Origin: Thermococcus sp.
GTDB taxonomy: Archaea > Methanobacteriota_B > Thermococci > Thermococcales > Thermococcaceae
NCBI GenBank assembly: GCA_026987155.1
Contig: JALSNG010000096.1
Span: 1-7,251 of the forward strand
DNA: 7,251 nt
Direction of reading: 5' to 3'
The position numbers and the translations under genes are program-made. Below, in pieces: positions 5,563-7,251 of this stretch; within the stretch, counting starts at the first letter, position 1; each line of letters begins with the position of its first letter. Under the pieces are notes generated by a model. It saw only the letters and a list, made by a program, of their open reading frames with translations. It was not told where the DNA came from and ran no database searches.

Positions 5563-6744
5563 TCACACCTCGAATCTGAGGAGGGTCTCACCTTCGTCCT
5601 CAAGGGTTTTCATCCACTTATCCACGTCTATTCCCTCTATCGGGGACATCACAAGGGGCTTTGGTGGTTCCTCGCCTTCCCGGAGGAGGCCGTGAAGCTT
5701 GAGTTCTTTTATAATGTCCTCCCGCAGGTTCTTGGTGGCGATTTCCGAGTGGTATATGGTTCCAAGGGAGCTGAGTATCATCTCCTTCACGTGCCTCTGA
5801 CCTTTGTCCTCGTGGAGGTGCGGGTTCAGGGTCTCGATTTGGAACACTTCAATACCCTCGTCGTAAACTTCAGAATGCTCATCCTTGCCCCACCTTCCGA
5901 AGGTCTCGAAAAGGTAGACGAGCTCGAAGGGTTCTATGGAGTAACCGGTTGAAAAGGGCATTATCTCTGCAAGTTTCATGCTCATCGCGTGCTCGCCAGC
6001 GTTGCCTGTGGATATTATGCTCGTCTCGAAGTTCGTGGCAACGCCAAAGAGGGCGTTCATGTAGCGATTGGTTATCTCGCTCACCCGCCCCCATTTCCTG
6101 AAGTAGAGGCCCTTCGTAGTCACTTTTGGCTTGTGACGCCAGCTAAGGCGAACCATTGCATATTCGCTTTCGCTCATTAAAAAGCCAGCAGCGTAGTCCT
6201 TCACGTACTCGTTGACTGAGCCTGGAATGTAGTTGTCGGCATCCACAAAACCCACGTACTTGGCCCCTATTGCCTTCGCGAGGAGCATTCCAATTATCAT
6301 CCCCTCGCCCTTCCCGCTCCTAACGCCACCGTTACCATCGAGTATGTCCCCGTAACCGACTTCCTCGAAAGCCTTTGCGAGACCGGGGTCCCTCTGGTGA
6401 ACCATCATTATCCTGGAGCGGGTCAAGTTGTAGAAGTGCTTGACAAGGTCCACCTCCTGCTTGAACAGGTTGGGGCCCTCTCGTTTGCTATTTGATACCA
6501 CTATGATGGGACACTGGTGAGGGATTGCCTTCAAAACGCCGTCTATCAACTGGAGCTTTTCGTTCTTCATCGGGACGACGATGGCTATGTCCTCAAGGAT
6601 CTGGTAAATCTCCTCCCTCGGGACATTCGTTACGGTAAAACTCCCAACATCCCTCGTCTCACTGTCGAGCTTTATAACTTTCTGAACTTCAAATATCTCG
6701 ACGGCTCCAAGGAGCTCTTTATACACTGGGGCCTCCAAAAGCAA
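5563..6744 (-). CDS. mpgS: Mannosyl-3-phosphoglycerate synthase (GT55), 393 aa
   Basis: This cytoplasmic retaining glycosyltransferase transfers mannose from GDP-mannose to 3-phosphoglycerate, the committed step of mannosylglycerate synthesis. Visible landmarks are VVPMKNE (56-62) in the nucleotide-binding part, SGKGEG (143-148), the DxD-type metal site FVDADN (166-171), TGNAGEHAM (246-254), STGYSIEP (265-272), and PHLHEDKG (308-315), whose histidine is a likely metal ligand. The C terminus KPLVM...ETLLRFEV and the N terminus MLLEAPVYKELLGAV closely resemble the P. horikoshii enzyme as I remember it, and the length is the same within one residue. The start is TTG 6744-6742, supported by GGAGGTG five bases upstream. 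No ATG or GTG in frame lies between it and the upstream stop near 6807-6805. It is the first gene of the cluster. Presence of a separate phosphatase gene marks the two-step rather than the single-step route. Confidence 0.96.
   Translation of the reverse strand: MLLEAPVYKELLGAVEIFEVQKVIKLDSETRDVGSFTVTNVPREEIYQILEDIAIVVPMKNEKLQLIDGVLKAIPHQCPIIVVSNSKREGPNLFKQEVDLVKHFYNLTRSRIMMVHQRDPGLAKAFEEVGYGDILDGNGGVRSGKGEGMIIGMLLAKAIGAKYVGFVDADNYIPGSVNEYVKDYAAGFLMSESEYAMVRLSWRHKPKVTTKGLYFRKWGRVSEITNRYMNALFGVATNFETSIISTGNAGEHAMSMKLAEIMPFSTGYSIEPFELVYLFETFGRWGKDEHSEVYDEGIEVFQIETLNPHLHEDKGQRHVKEMILSSLGTIYHSEIATKNLREDIIKELKLHGLLREGEEPPKPLVMSPIEGIDVDKWMKTLEDEGETLLRFEV
5566..5571 (-). promoter_or_regulatory. Ribosome binding site deciding the mpgP start
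   Basis: GAGGTG on the - strand, five bases before ATG 5560-5558 and just inside the 3' end of mpgS. The in-frame GTG at 5566-5564 begins at its last base and is too close to be used by this site. Confidence 0.75.
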
Positions 6745-6749
6745 GTTAC

Positions 6750-6756
6750 CACCTCC
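6750..6756 (-). promoter_or_regulatory. Strong ribosome binding site deciding the mpgS TTG start
   Basis: GGAGGTG on the - strand, a near-perfect match to the 16S rRNA tail, stands five bases before TTG 6744-6742. A strong site paired with a weak start codon is the only good initiation signal for this gene. Confidence 0.8.
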
Positions 6757-6806
6757 AATGGCATTAGGAAATGAAAAGGAATTTCCGCAGAATATTAGGG
6801 CAATTC

Positions 6807-6816
6807 AAAATAAAAA
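6807..6816 (-). terminator. T-rich tract after the glucokinase gene, overlapping the mpgS TATA box
   Basis: TTTTTATTTT on the - strand begins eight bases after the glucokinase TAA. It could serve as its U-tract terminator and, as DNA, as the TATA box of the next unit. Whether it terminates fully or lets some glucokinase transcripts read into mpgS cannot be judged from sequence. Confidence 0.4.
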
Positions 6817-6823
6817 GGTTTGC
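6809..6823 (-). promoter_or_regulatory. BRE/TATA promoter of the mannosylglycerate operon
   Basis: On the - strand GCAAA-CC-TTTTTATT matches the archaeal pattern of a BRE, two bases, then a TATA box. The transcription start would fall about 25 bases downstream, near 6786, leaving a leader of roughly 40 nt with the GGAGGTG site. The BRE starts two bases after the glucokinase stop (6827-6825). I looked for TATCAC-N5-GTGATA, the Thermococcales glycolytic regulator motif, and did not find it here. The call is from pattern and spacing only. Confidence 0.55.
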
Positions 6824-6824
6824 C

Positions 6825-7251
6825 TTACGGCCTGAGGGAGAACTCCCCGATGAATGCAGAGCTCGAAATGGTGTCCCCTATACCTACCGTACTCTTGGGT
6901 TTCTTGGCGATCTTCGTCGGGATGAACGTCAACTGCCTCCCTTCAAGCTGGGCAATGCCCTTCTCCATGCCGTACTCCTTGGAGAGGGCCTCCTCAACGG
7001 GTTTTGCACTCTCGTTGACCGGAACGTCCATGGCCTTAACTACGTCGTTGATTGAACCAACGTCTCCGAGTTTTGCCTTGGAGGCTGCTGCCAAAGCAGC
7101 AAAGAGAAGGGCGTCGCGGATGAACCCCCCGGAATAATCCGTTAGGGCCAAGTAGTAGCCGTAGGTGTGGAAGTGGATCCTCCTCACACCGGTTTCCTCC
7201 GCCAGTTTCAGCATGGCTTCAGTAACGGCTACGGGGTCAACCGGATCCCCT
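6825..7251 (-). CDS. glkA: ADP-dependent glucokinase, C-terminal part (5' end outside window)
   Basis: This cytoplasmic ribokinase-fold enzyme phosphorylates glucose with ADP instead of ATP, the first step of the modified Embden-Meyerhof pathway of Thermococcales. The frame is open to the window edge: 12 further codons (GDPVDPVAVTEA) precede the ATG at 7214, giving 141 visible residues of about 450-470. Family landmarks are RRIHFHTYGYYLAL, the helical RDALLFAALAAASKAK, and STVGIGDTISSSAF with the GxGD catalytic aspartate (codon 6875-6873). The tail KSTVGIGDTISSSAF matches the T. litoralis glucokinase as I remember it, which favours glucokinase over the related ADP-dependent phosphofructokinase. 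It ends at TAA 6827-6825, 80 bp before mpgS on the same strand. It may be a separate transcript or partly read through into the mannosylglycerate operon. Confidence 0.9.
   Translation of the reverse strand, partial: GDPVDPVAVTEAMLKLAEETGVRRIHFHTYGYYLALTDYSGGFIRDALLFAALAAASKAKLGDVGSINDVVKAMDVPVNESAKPVEEALSKEYGMEKGIAQLEGRQLTFIPTKIAKKPKSTVGIGDTISSSAFIGEFSLRP

Larger units (their letters stand above)
1657..6744 (-). other. Mannosylglycerate biosynthesis operon (mpgS-mpgP-manC-small membrane gene-manB)
   Basis: Five genes run in one direction with almost no spacers. There are 2 bp between mpgS and mpgP, a 4-bp GTGA overlap between mpgP and manC, 1 bp between the manC stop and the next start, and 10 bp before manB. 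A promoter-like sequence precedes only mpgS and a T7 tract follows manB, so one transcript with translational coupling is the simplest reading. The four enzymes make the whole route from fructose-6-phosphate and 3-phosphoglycerate to mannosylglycerate. Gene order runs from the last dedicated steps (mpgS, mpgP) to the general GDP-mannose steps. From memory, the Pyrococcus clusters have the same four enzymes in the same order. Confidence 0.85.

Noticed and set aside
5431..6180. Open frames opposite mpgP and mpgS
   Set aside because: Antisense shadows of strongly supported enzymes, with no promoter or Shine-Dalgarno evidence.
6772..6800. Short imperfect palindromes (such as GGAAATTCC) in the mpgS leader
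   Set aside because: They are only 4+4 bases in AT-rich DNA and do not match a regulator site I know, so chance is enough.
1..7251. Search for mobile elements, CRISPR repeats, tRNA genes and long direct or inverted repeats
   Set aside because: None were seen by eye. The region looks like ordinary chromosomal core with uniform codon use, though a computed repeat search was not possible.

Overview
The window looks like chromosomal DNA from a hyperthermophilic euryarchaeon of the order Thermococcales, most likely a Thermococcus. The reasons are close resemblance (from memory) of several proteins to Pyrococcus/Thermococcus homologues, an ADP-dependent glucokinase, archaeal BRE/TATA-type promoters, Shine-Dalgarno motifs of the GGAGGTGAT type, frequent AGG/AGA arginine codons, and tightly packed overlapping genes. 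No mobile element, CRISPR array, tRNA or rRNA was seen.

Layout. Positions 2-130 (+) hold the C-terminal end of an unrecognised gene, followed at once by a T6 tract. Positions 221-1570 (+) encode a 449-residue secreted protein of unknown function with its own promoter and ribosome binding site. An 86-bp convergent spacer (1571-1656) carries a pyrimidine-rich tract for the + strand and a T7 tract for the - strand. From 6744 down to 1657, all on the - strand, lies a five-gene cluster: mpgS, mpgP, manC, a small membrane-protein gene, and manB. Each gene overlaps the next or is within 10 bp of it. Upstream of it on the same strand (6825 to the window edge) is the 3' part of an ADP-dependent glucokinase gene.

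How the genes work together. The cluster encodes the two-step synthesis of the compatible solute mannosylglycerate (MG) from fructose-6-phosphate and 3-phosphoglycerate. The isomerase domain of ManC makes mannose-6-phosphate, ManB converts it to mannose-1-phosphate, and the guanylyltransferase domain of ManC makes GDP-mannose. MpgS joins mannose to 3-phosphoglycerate, and MpgP removes the phosphate. The glucokinase next door feeds hexose phosphate into the same pool. In Pyrococcus and relatives MG accumulates under salt and heat stress.

The least explained parts are the translationally coupled membrane protein of about 130 residues between manC and manB, and the secreted 449-residue protein with an unusual Gly/Ala/Pro-rich hydrophobic stretch. 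Start codons were chosen from Shine-Dalgarno spacing. For mpgP, manB and the small membrane gene this gives a start downstream of the longest possible reading frame.
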